Below the pieces are notes generated by a model. It was not told the DNA's origin. It was given only the letters and a program-made list of their open reading frames with translations, and ran no database searches. Below, one piece after another: positions 38,701 through 47,400 of a stretch of 64,000 nt of DNA. Every line of letters begins with the position of its first letter. Position 1 is the first letter of the stretch. The position numbers and the translations under genes are program-made. This DNA is from Muricea muricata. Its lineage: Eukaryota > Cnidaria > Anthozoa > Malacalcyonacea > Plexauridae. The DNA is taken from the NCBI GenBank assembly GCA_963855995.1, contig OY979725.1, positions 12,442,383 to 12,506,382 of the forward strand, written 5' to 3'.

Positions 38701-41700
38701 AAATGGAGTCATCTACCACCTCGTTGTCACCAGGGAATTTTGCTTGGGTACAGAGTTTCCTACAAAACAAAACACGATGAATTCCTCAACGCAATTGTTT
38801 CACCGACGAGTAACGAAGTTACACTTGGAAATCTTTGGAAATACTATGTGTATGATATAAAAGTGGCTGGATTCACCGCAAAAGGTCCCGGACCATTCTC
38901 TAAAATCCTTGAAATTCGAACGATGGAAGATGGTGAGACAATTTGCATGCCAAACAAAGTTTAAATTTAAGCTTTGAATTTTGGGAATTCAAGTGACACC
39001 GATCCCAATTACACAGCAAAATTACTTAAGTTGCAACACATCTGTTGATATCTTGCAACAGACTTGTTATCAAGACGACATCAGGACGCGTTTGCATGGC
39101 TTGCGACTGCTTGTTGACGGCAAGTTGTCAACAAACTTGTTGCAAGTCGACTGTCAAAACTTGTTATCCACAGGCTCCTTCCTACAAGTTGTTTCGACAA
39201 GTCATAGCAAGTGTGCAAATCACAATGAGTTGCGTCAGGCCTGATTTTAACAGCAACTTGATGGAATTGACAAGTGGAATGCAACTTGTTGACATGCTGG
39301 ATCAAGCTGGGAAAATTGACAACTTTAAACGAGTCTGTGGCGTTTTACGCCGTGCTAACAATAATTTTGTTTCTTTTCTCTCTCAGTTCCTAGCTCATGG
39401 CCGGAAAACATCCAGGCACGCAATACCAGTTCCACTAGCATTCAGGTCAGCTGGGGACTGATTCCTCAATCTCAAATACATGGCAAATTGAAAGGCTACC
39501 GTGTCTTTCTCAAGAGAGCAGGCGAACCTGAATGGGAAAGGGTAATAAATTACACCGATTGTTATTTGGGCTGCGAGATTAATAATCTTTGGAAGTTCAC
39601 AAAATATCTTTTCCGAGTTGTTGGCCATACTTCCGTTGGCGCCGGAGTAGCAAGTCCTGAAATTTCTGTTTGGACGGATGAGGATGGTAGGTGGAGAAAA
39701 AATTGTTGCAACCTTGTGTGATCAACCATGTTGGTACAATTACCTTCGGATGGTCATCAAGGTTAAAAACATAGGATCGTTATAAGTGCCTGAAAGGATC
39801 TGCGCCGAATTCAACGTTCCGGGCAAACACCCTTGATCGGGAAGTTAATGGCGACTATAATACCTTCCCGTGAATGGGCTTTCGCACGAGACGTCGAATT
39901 TGTGATTATCGTTTCAGGTTTCTAAAAGATGTTTTTATGGTGTTTTGACTGAACTGCCGACATTGGTAACGTTAAATCGAGATTATCAACGGAGTTTTGA
40001 CTTTTTAGTGCCAAGCCACCCACCTGAACAATTCAAGACAATCAACGAATCATCTTCGACCTCAATCCCTCTGACTTGGGAACCAATAAGCGATCCATTT
40101 TACATTCACGGCATTTTACTTGGCTATAAACTTGAGTTTCAAATGACGCACGTGGCCGGGAGAAGGCTGGATAAAGACGCGGATATTGTGATTCGCACCA
40201 CTCCTCCAGGCACGCTCTCGTATGTTTTGACAGATCTGGTCATCTACGCTGTTTATAAAATAAAGATACGGGCATTTACTGTGAAAGGAGACGGTGTAGC
40301 TCGTGAGATTTCGGCAGGTAATTTAAGTGCATAGTGTATTTTACTTTAGTTCTTGAGGTGTGAAATCTGAGACTGAGAAAACTGAGAAAGTGCCGGAGAT
40401 ATTAAACCTTGGGTGTATATGTAAAAGTCCAATGTTAATAAGAACTATGGCCGAAATACCCTTAAGCAGTGTGTTACATTATATTCAAAGGCGTCGATCC
40501 TCGGGGGGGGGGAACGCGGATTGTCACCCTTGATAGTATTACATACGGTTTTTTTCTAGAAACATGCAAGTGTGCGCCAGTTTACAAAACAAATTGGTGG
40601 AGCAACCCTCCATATATTTACAAGAACAGAAGCAAAATTTCAGGAATTTTCCCTCTAATATTACCAAAGATGGTATCGAAATGTTGCGGATTTTGTCACG
40701 AACACAATGTGACAGCCACGCATTTCGACGGCCACGTGCTAGCCGCTTCAAGCTATCACAAGTCTGGGGTCTCGGACTTCCGGTCCCATGTGGGTGATTC
40801 AGCCGAGCTCCATTTTCCAATGTACGGTCAGGTCCATCAAGAGAAGTACTACAAGCGGTACGAATTTATACCCCTAGTCGAATCCCCTGGCGTGATTTTT
40901 CTCGTATTGGACGATGATATCCATCTATCGTCAATGCTGATGTTGTATACAATCGCAGATACTTTACCCATCGTCCTTCTCATGGTCTCCTCCATTTCTA
41001 TGATTGGTATCGTTACATGGTTTGTGGAAAATTCGAGCAATTATAACCAATTTCCACCGTCCTTTCTTCATGGTGTCTTTCATGGAATATGGTGGTCCAT
41101 GGTTTCCATGACCACCATTGGGTAATATAAACATTGTGCATTGAATAGCTCAATACTAGAATAACTAAACTAGGTTTTTTTACCGGTTTGCTCTATTAGT
41201 TTGAAATTGTTCTTCCTAGAAGTAGTGTCTTAATGGTCCAGTGTTACTTCAGAAGGAAACCTAAACTAAACTAACTTTATTTTTACTGAATGGCTCTATC
41301 AGCTCTAAACTATTATTCCTAGAAATCCAGTAAGGGTCATCACTAATAGATCCAGTGTTACTAAGGACGGAAACCTAAACTAAACTAACTTCATTACCGC
41401 TAGATGGCTCTATCAGTTCTAAACTGTTCTTCCTAGAGGTCTAGTATGCATCGTGTCTTATTGATCCAGTGTTACTACAGGAGGAAACCCAAACTAAACT
41501 GACTTTATTCATACTGGATAGCTGTATCAGTTCTAAAGTGTTCTTTCTAGAGGTCCAGTATGGATCTTCTCTCATTGATTCAGTGTTGATCTACAGGAAA
41601 CCTAAATTAAACTAACTCTATTTCCTCCATATCAATAATAGTTATGGGGACAAATATCCACGCAGTATCGCTGGTCGAATTATTGGAATATGTTGGATAT

Positions 41701-43434
41701 TAACAGGTTCTATCATAATGGCCTTGTATATCTCTGTTGTGACTTCACACATCACGACCGAAGTGGCAGCAGAAAAAACGAAATTGTATGGCACCAAGGT
41801 ACGTTATCACTGGTGTAAAATCTTGATCACAATTAGCCTTTCTTACGATGAAAATTAATCTGTCTGTCTGCTTTCATGAAAGATTCTCGAACATGCGAAC
41901 ATTACATTCTAGCTCCTGCCATATCTCGTGATGCAACATTCTGACAATTCTTCACGCTTTACCGCAAGTTGATTTGCTTTTGGACATTACATGTGTGTGT
42001 AATTGTTTTCCTTTTTAGATAGCTGTTATTCAGAATTCTTCAGAACACCAACTGGCAGTGAGGAAAAATGCCCGACCTGATTTAGGTATTGTCTATACCA
42101 TGTCTAGACTGCAAGATATTTGACTATAAGTTAACATGCCTATACAGGCTTATACAGTATACAGCCCAGTAGACGGTGTTAGGTATTTTACCTAAAATGC
42201 TTTCGTAGTCCATCACGTTTTAAGTCCTTTTTTTTTTCAGAGCATCCTTACAACAACCTGTATGACGTATACAACGCCTTAAACGAACGTTATGTAAAAG
42301 GAGCTCTCGTTGACGCGTATACTCTTGGTAGTCGGAAAGATCTATTTGATAAAATCGGTGTTCGCATCGGTAAAATCTATGATTACTCATCCGCATACGG
42401 TGTGGTCTTGGCGGGTGAGGCCAAGAAGCTACAGAAATGTTTTCGCGGGTATGTCGGTGAAAATAGAAAAGATATTTTCAAGATTATCGAAGATCACGTC
42501 CATAGGATCGAGGTGAGTAGCTTAATCACTTGAATATTACTTCCCTAGCTTGAAGGAGTATCGGTGACTCAGTTGTTACGAACGCGACATTTATATAAAA
42601 AGGAGTGCCTTTTTTGTGCATTATATGTGTCGACTTGGAAAAGTTTTGGAACATTGACAGGGTTGTCAAGAACATTTGTAATTGCTTCGTCGAAATTGTC
42701 GATACTTTCCATTCAGCTAGGATTGTATACATCATCCTATTTTGCCCAGAGGAACCCTGTATTGCCGTTTGGTAAAAAAATCATAGCCCATAGACCCATA
42801 TCTAAAGACTTTTTTTATAGTTCAGTGAATCAAATTTCCTTTCTCACTTTTTTAGCAAAGTGACGTGACCACGTCGGTGAAGCGCGCAAAGTCTTTGATT
42901 GATCCCACGTTCATTGTTTATCGATATTGTCTTTTCATTTCTGCTGTTCTTTTATGCGTCGCTTTTCTGTTGGGAGTCTTGTACGAGTTCTTCAAGAAGC
43001 CATTACAACGAACTTTTTGTCGCACAAAGTTCAAGACAGGTAGGTATTCGCGCTGAGAGGCTTCAATATGCAAGCATTTTGCCACTAACTTACATTTTTT
43101 TTTAGATATATCATCCACCAAGAAAGCTAACCTTTTGGCGATCCGATCTTTGAAATGTGAGATGCAAGCAACTATGCTCGAGTTAAAAGCAAAATTGAAA
43201 AGATTAAAGGACAGACATCGACGCGAGCTGAACAAGTTGGTTAAGTTGAAAAAATCGGTGAGGCGCCGGAGGCGTACAAGTGAAGATAGTCTGATTTTCT
43301 CTGCTTCCGTAGTAAGATATGAAGAACCGTACGAGTCGCCATTATTAAATCTGAGGAAACTCATGGATAACGGCAGTAAGTTAGAAAGCAACTCACAAAA
43401 TGGCACTAGGCGAGAAGAGGAAACTATCGTGTGA
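29106..43434 (+). CDS. Giant adhesion-type GluR0-like potassium channel receptor, paralog B (complete)
   Basis: Nineteen coding exons join without a frame break into 2196 residues: 29106-29144, 29701-29740, 32257-32934, 33381-35513, 35877-35986, 36059-36114, 36461-36603, 36975-37286, 37419-37721, 37931-38233, 38639-38932, 39387-39686, 40009-40317, 40560-41121, 41642-41798, 42019-42085, 42241-42512, 42856-43039 and 43106-43434. Approximate residue map: signal peptide 1-20, LamG 27-252, 12 TSRs 253-963, SEA 964-1066, six FN3 1067-1673, S1 1674-1806, M1 1807-1829, pore 1844-1864, M3 1873-1897, S2 1914-2045, M4 2050-2075, cytoplasmic tail to 2196. The filter TTIGYGD is rebuilt across the 41121/41642 splice. 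The topology is that of ionotropic glutamate receptors, but with a potassium-channel filter, as in bacterial GluR0 and rotifer AvGluR1. The large ectodomain suggests an adhesion or matrix sensor coupled to potassium flux (inference). The upstream gap of 2.5 kb in front of the LamG exon is intron. Confidence 0.88.
31577..31778. mobile_element. MITE in the paralog B intron before the LamG exon
   Basis: The ends GCGTAAACTGTAAACTATAA and TAGTTCACAGTTTACGC are inverted, and the match extends through AGGGATGACG against CGTCCCTT with a few changes. It is 202 bp and lacks coding capacity. Confidence 0.75.
32257..32934 (+). other. LamG/concanavalin-like exon of paralog B
   Basis: This 678-bp phase 1-1 exon encodes about 226 residues. 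VSYWDFDES at the start, GFTISFWLNL, HIWHHVALTWN, ALFVNCTG and DDFAIWFETL are ordered as in laminin-G-like jelly rolls. Four N-glycosylation sequons are visible. It is the most N-terminal folded domain and so likely the most distal part of the ectodomain (inference). Confidence 0.78.
33381..35513 (+). other. Twelve tandem thrombospondin type-1 repeats in one exon (paralog B)
   Basis: The exon starts right after TTTTTGTAG and ends at CAG|GTAATT. It holds 12 modules beginning GNYSSWSEF, GGYTLWSVF, GGYSSWSNF, GGYTFWSNF, GGYTSWSNF, GNYSKWSAF, GGFSEWSNF, GNYSVWSEF, GNFSEWSEF, GNYSAWSTF, GKFSEWSEF and GNYSTWSSF. Modules 3, 4 and 5 follow each other at exactly 180 bp, and 4 and 5 are nearly identical at DNA level, which shows recent tandem duplication or gene conversion inside the exon. 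Each module keeps six cysteines and several N-x-[ST] sites. Confidence 0.94.
35877..36603 (+). other. SEA domain of paralog B (three exons)
   Basis: Exons 35877-35986, 36059-36114 and 36461-36603 join in phases 1-0, 0-2 and 2-1. The product begins DIDFTVKFKLNHITWTGELL, continues through YQNLSKELKTA, and reaches PGSVVATMEVIYYS. In SEA domains the cleavage site is G/SVVV; GSVVA keeps the Gly-Ser pair and most of the hydrophobic stretch. Autoproteolysis would leave the TSR part bound non-covalently to the FN3-channel part (inference). The middle exon is short and rests mainly on phase and on the paralog A match. Confidence 0.78.
36975..40317 (+). other. Six FN3 domains of paralog B, one per exon
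   Basis: Exons 36975-37286, 37419-37721, 37931-38233, 38639-38932, 39387-39686 and 40009-40317 each encode one FN3 domain of about 100 residues and all are phase 1-1. Shared features are VPS/VPN at the start, SSTS before the B strand, W in the core, a GY or AY motif, a final Y-x-[IV]-x-[VI]-x-[AG] strand, and T-D-E-D at the exon end in most. The last domain lacks TDED and ends VAREISAG where it joins the channel. Introns between them hold MITE-like repeats. Confidence 0.9.
38392..38600. mobile_element. Palindromic MITE in an FN3 intron of paralog B
   Basis: GTCCTGTCACATGGTGCAAT at the left is the inverse of ATTGCACCGTGTGACAGGGC at the right. The arms run about 57 bp each, through TTGCAACTTGCAA-type sequence to AAGAGTA. 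It lies between FN3-3 and FN3-4. Confidence 0.8.
40560..43039 (+). other. Glutamate-receptor-like channel module with K+ selectivity filter
   Basis: Lobe S1 (40560 onward) has NWWSNPPYIY, SGIFPLILPKM and DFRSHVGDSAELHFP, which follow the order of SBP/iGluR lobe 1; the Arg in DFRS is the candidate amino-acid carboxylate anchor. M1 is about TLPIVLLMVSSISMIGIVTW. The pore helix GIWWSMVSMTTIG joins YGDKYP at 41642 to give TTIGYGD. M3 is GICWILTGSIIMALYISVV. S2 starts KIAVIQNSSEHQLAV, and ALVDAYTLG carries the candidate ligand-binding acid. M4 is about CLFISAVLLCVAFLLGVLYEF. Ligand identity cannot be told from sequence. Confidence 0.85.
41165..41625. repeat. Tandem repeat of about 120 bp next to the pore intron acceptor
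   Basis: Roughly four diverged copies carry AAACTAAACTAACTTTATT, GGCTCTATCAGTTCTAAAC, TCCTAGAG and GATCCAGTGTTACT. The array fills the intron that splits the GYG filter codons (41122-41641). Confidence 0.85.
43106..43434 (+). other. Basic cytoplasmic tail of paralog B
   Basis: The last coding exon gives about 109 residues. It opens with a lysine/arginine-rich, heptad-like stretch (MQATMLELKAKLKRLKDRHR) and a KSVRRRRR cluster, suggesting a membrane-proximal coiled coil. The end, REEETIV, finishes in a short hydrophobic triplet (T-I-V) compatible with a class I PDZ ligand (x-[ST]-x-hydrophobic). The PDZ idea is inference. The stop is at 43432-43434. Confidence 0.7.
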
Positions 43435-44027
43435 GCGCAAGTCTGAGAAAACGTGTGTGTGGTTGAATTGAGACGAGATGTGAACATCTGGAGTTTCCAA
43501 AAAATCCCATTTACCTTGCAATGGATGTGAAGTCGAGTGAAAGTTGTCCCACAAATTCAACTTTGGAATAACCTTTAAGCTGAAGTTAAACGTCCTTCAA
43601 ATTAAGCTTTGAAAGCTGTTTAGCGAACATTGTACCCATCGTTGTCATCATCATCATCGTTCACCATCATCATTGATAATCATGATTATGATTATCATTA
43701 TCATTGACAGCACCATCACCGTGATTATCATAATCATCTTTGATCATCATCATCATCATCATCATCATGTAATCATAGATCATCGCCATTTTCATTGTTA
43801 CTGAAAATATTTTTATTAAAACTGCTATTATTAAACTGTTCTAAATCTATTCTTAACGAAATACAAAGTTCTTGAATGTAACTGGCTTCCCACATCCCTT
43901 CCCGCATCCCACTTTTATACGCAGCAAAAAATGAACTATTTGTTCAGGGTTGATGAAAATAGGATTGAACAATGTTCTGCTGTCCACATGCGACCTGATT
44001 ACGGGTTAATTTGGGCTCAGCAATGCT

Positions 44028-44225
44028 GGGGACCGGTTGTTTGTGCGCCGAAATTTAGCTTAAGCGGTGGATAAGTCCAATTTAGATGACTCCCAGTTCA
44101 TTTTTGCGTACGACTGGACTTAAATATTAAACACTAAATATGTAGCTGAATAGGTAAGCGTTCTTTCTAGGTAAAAAATTTTTAATTTGGTTGTTCAATA
44201 AACACACAAACCTGGTTATATCATA
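44028..44225. mobile_element. Partial copy of the 10176-10930 element family
   Basis: The sequence GACCGGTTGTTTG, then AGCTTAAGCGGTGGATAAGTC, CTAAATATGTAG and AATTTGGTTGTTCAATAAA follows the order of the left part of the element at 10176 (GGCCGTTTGTTCG, AGCGTAAACGGTGGATAAGTC, TAAATATGTAG, AGTTTGGTTGTTGAATGAA). Only one end is present, immediately upstream of BBS9. Confidence 0.75.
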
Positions 44226-44334
44226 ACCTGGCGGAATTTATGCTAAGACAAAATACAACAAAATCCCTTGGGCTTGCTGTGTAGATTACTACCGTGAAAT
44301 ACAGCTGACTAAACAACATGGTGGGCTCAGCATT

Positions 44335-44348
44335 GTTACCAATGGCGG
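44335..44348 (+). promoter_or_regulatory. Possible degenerate RFX X-box upstream of BBS9
   Basis: GTTACCAATGGCGG lies about 65 bp before the BBS9 start codon. It resembles the RFX X-box (GTnRCC, spacer, GRYAAC), with a good first half-site and a poor second one. Ciliary genes including BBS genes are commonly under RFX control. The match is weak and could be chance. Confidence 0.2.
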
Positions 44349-44413
44349 CGAAAACAAGCAAAACAGAATCTAGAAAAGAAAGCGTAGAATAAGTCTCTTG
44401 AAATAAACACCCG

Positions 44414-47400
44414 ATGTCGTTGTTTAAAGCTAGAGATTGGTGGTCTACTTGGGCAGGGAGTGAAGAAGATTTCGACCTGGGATGCTTGTGTGTGGCAAAT
44501 ATTGATAACGATAATACACCTTCAGGTATAAAATGGAACATATGATTTTGTTCTGCACAGACTGTGTACTACTTTATAAGATGTATTGTTGTAAATAACC
44601 GTTGGTTTTTCTGAAGATAAGCAACTGCTGTTTGGATTGTGTTGTAGTTTAGCTACCTTATTTTAACAGTTTTTATGCCTTTTACCTGCTATAAAGTTAT
44701 TCATAATTTGCTTTGTATTAAACATTGACAATTCTTGGTTTGCAATCAATCTCTTGGGATGCAGCGGACAATGTCAGCCACACACGCCGGCTGGATCCGA
44801 CACTGGAACTAATAACATATTCTTTTGTGCTATACCTCCAACATGGCCGCCGTGACGTTATATGCAAACTGTCAATATTAATGGTAGTCTAATCAGACAG
44901 CCTCGAATTTAAGTCTGCATCATAAATAAATTCACTACATCCGTATAATATATAAACACAAAGTATTGAAAGCTACCCAAAAATACAGATTTGCAGTCTG
45001 AGATTTTTGTACATTTGTTCAAGCATTATATGAAATTATAATAATCTGGAGACGCCATGTCAATTTATTAGCTGTGATGAAGATCCAAGCTTGCAGATCG
45101 GAAGCTTTGCAAACAAAATTATACTTTGATATGTTTAAAAGCAGCATGCAAACAAACAAGAAAATTTTCATCAAACATTGTACTTTGGCTGTGTTTTCGC
45201 AGCCACTGCAAGGCAATATTTCTGAGCAAATAGCGTTTATTTTAGATAAAATCATTGTGGGTAGCTATCATGGCATTCTTCGTATCTTCATGCCTCGCAC
45301 AGCAGAATTCAAGGCTGAAGATCTCATGTTGGAAATACAAATGACGCAGCCAATACTGCAAGTGGAAGCAGGACATTTTGTCTCGTTAGTATCAAAACAA
45401 AGAGGTTTTGTTTACTTTAAAGCCAGTTTAAATGTTTGAGCTGCAATGCACCCCAGCGTGGCATACTAATTTTTTACTTAATGTTTGCTACACTTTCCCA
45501 ACATTAAATGACTGATTGTCATGAAATTAATTGCTGAATTTCTAATATGTGTCATTTGGTGGGACTGCTATGCATTCATTCCGATGCTTTTTAAGTCATC
45601 AACTACAACTGCAGTACAGTTTGCACAAATATGGTGTGATTAAAGGGCGCATTTTCTTTTTTCCACAGGAGAGGGGGGGGGGTTGTAGGTGATATGCAAG
45701 CCATGCAACATTATGTATATGCCGTTCTTCATGCCTTAGGAGGGGCAAGAAATGACAAACCAAGTGTGCCAGGAGGGTGAAGTGACATTTTAGTGGGGAC
45801 AAACATTTTCTAAAGGGGCTAGGAAAAATTGGGGGGTGGTTCACCCCCCCCCCCCCCCCAACTTCAGGAAAATCCACCAATGGCATAATTTGTAGTTCAT
45901 TTGCCTGTTGTTGTCTGGAGAGGAGGATATACTTAGCTTACCTGTATTTTTCTTGTAGTGGTAGTGATCAGCTTCATCTCGGTCTTCTTCATCCAAGAAA
46001 ATTTTCTGTTTATAATGTGTCAGGTATGGTAAAAACATGTAAAATTTGGGCTGTATTCATACTTGTGATTCCTGGCCCTTTTGTCAGAAACTGGCATGCA
46101 GAACAACCATTACAGCATCTTTAACTATAATTTCTCTATGTAGTGATATCAGGAGCTGTAGAACATGGTAATCACTTCACCTTGAATCTTGTGTATGAGC
46201 ACATCTTGGACAGAACGTCCTATTCATTTACGTATGGACCTTTTGGTGGTGTCAAAGGTATGCAGCTAATCCATAAATTGTCCAACTTTTTGTTTATGGA
46301 ACTTCATTCTTTCTGTTTATGGAAGTGTCATGGATTCTTGGATCTTGCTTTTGTTTCCTGGGTTTGGAGAGGTCATTTATATATCTGCTTGTTTTTGCTA
46401 TGTTTCTTTTTGTAGGAAAGGATTTCATTTGTGTTGCCTCTATGGATGGGATGTTGTCTTTCTTTGAACAAGAAATGTTTGCTTTTGGCAGATTTTTACC
46501 AGGGTTTTTACTTCCAAGTCCGGCTCGATATATTGCCAAGACTGACTCCTTTGTCACTTGCAGCTCATCACGGCTCGTTGAGTGCTACAAGTATGTTCCG
46601 GGTTTTGATTCTTTGGGCATGTGGTAGACTGAATGACAGTTAAGAGCAAGGTAGCAGTGGCCTGTGTATCTTTTTGACCTGAGCCTGTAAGTTTTTGTTC
46701 TAGATACCAGACCCTTGCTGCCGCCACAGAGGCTGAAACCAAGGACAAGGTAGAGCAGAAAAAAATATCTGGAAAACGACTTGCGGTAAGAAAACACACA
46801 TATTACTCAGGGTTTGTACACCCCCTGGATTTTTTTTAGTCCTGGAATCAAACCCTTGAAAACTATGGAATTCTAAATTTATCCCTGGAAAACCCTGGAA
46901 AACTGAGAAACTAAGCTAGGTATAAAATCATACCTAAACTATTTAACACTACCTTTGAAAGAATTAAAAAGTTAAATTTTTCTAGTATATGCAACATTTC
47001 ATTTCAAATATCCTGGCAAATTTCTTGAAAAAGGATGAAAAAGTCCTGGAAAACCCTGGACATTTAAATTACATATGAATCCTTGTTGTCTCAAGGTGTT
47101 GTGATTGGGTTTGTTTTTAGCAAATGCACTTGGGTTTATTGTTTTTTAAGGTATATATACCATTGCATTCTGTATATATGTGGTGAACTCAAAGCAGATG
47201 GTTTTGTTGTTCAGTGCAGATGGTTTTATAGTTTTTGTGACTCTTTCTATCATTTCTAGGCTGACTGGACATTCAATATTGGAGACAATGCTATTAACAT
47301 TCTTGTAGTGGTGTACAACAACACATCTGCAATATTTGTTCTAGGTAAGATTGAACTAGATCTTTGTAACAGTCATATTTAGCTGTAAACCAGAATGATC

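Larger units (their letters stand above)
43435..44413. other. Gap between paralog B and BBS9
   Basis: Just under 1 kb separates the paralog B stop from the BBS9 start on the same strand. It holds an ATC/CAT microsatellite (about 43644-43768), a fragment related to the foldback element of 10176-10930 (about 44028-44225), and the weak X-box candidate. It must contain the paralog B 3' UTR and the BBS9 promoter. Confidence 0.7.

Noticed and set aside
42918-43487. 189-residue minus-strand open frame
   Set aside because: It lies antisense to the M4 and tail exons of paralog B and shows no independent features.
43644-43768. ATC/CAT repeat considered as a CRISPR-like or coding repeat
   Set aside because: It is a plain imperfect trinucleotide microsatellite after the paralog B stop codon.
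45599-45886. Minus-strand open frame with poly-G/poly-C runs in a BBS9 intron
   Set aside because: It is low-complexity intronic sequence, and BBS9 exons on both sides are clear.
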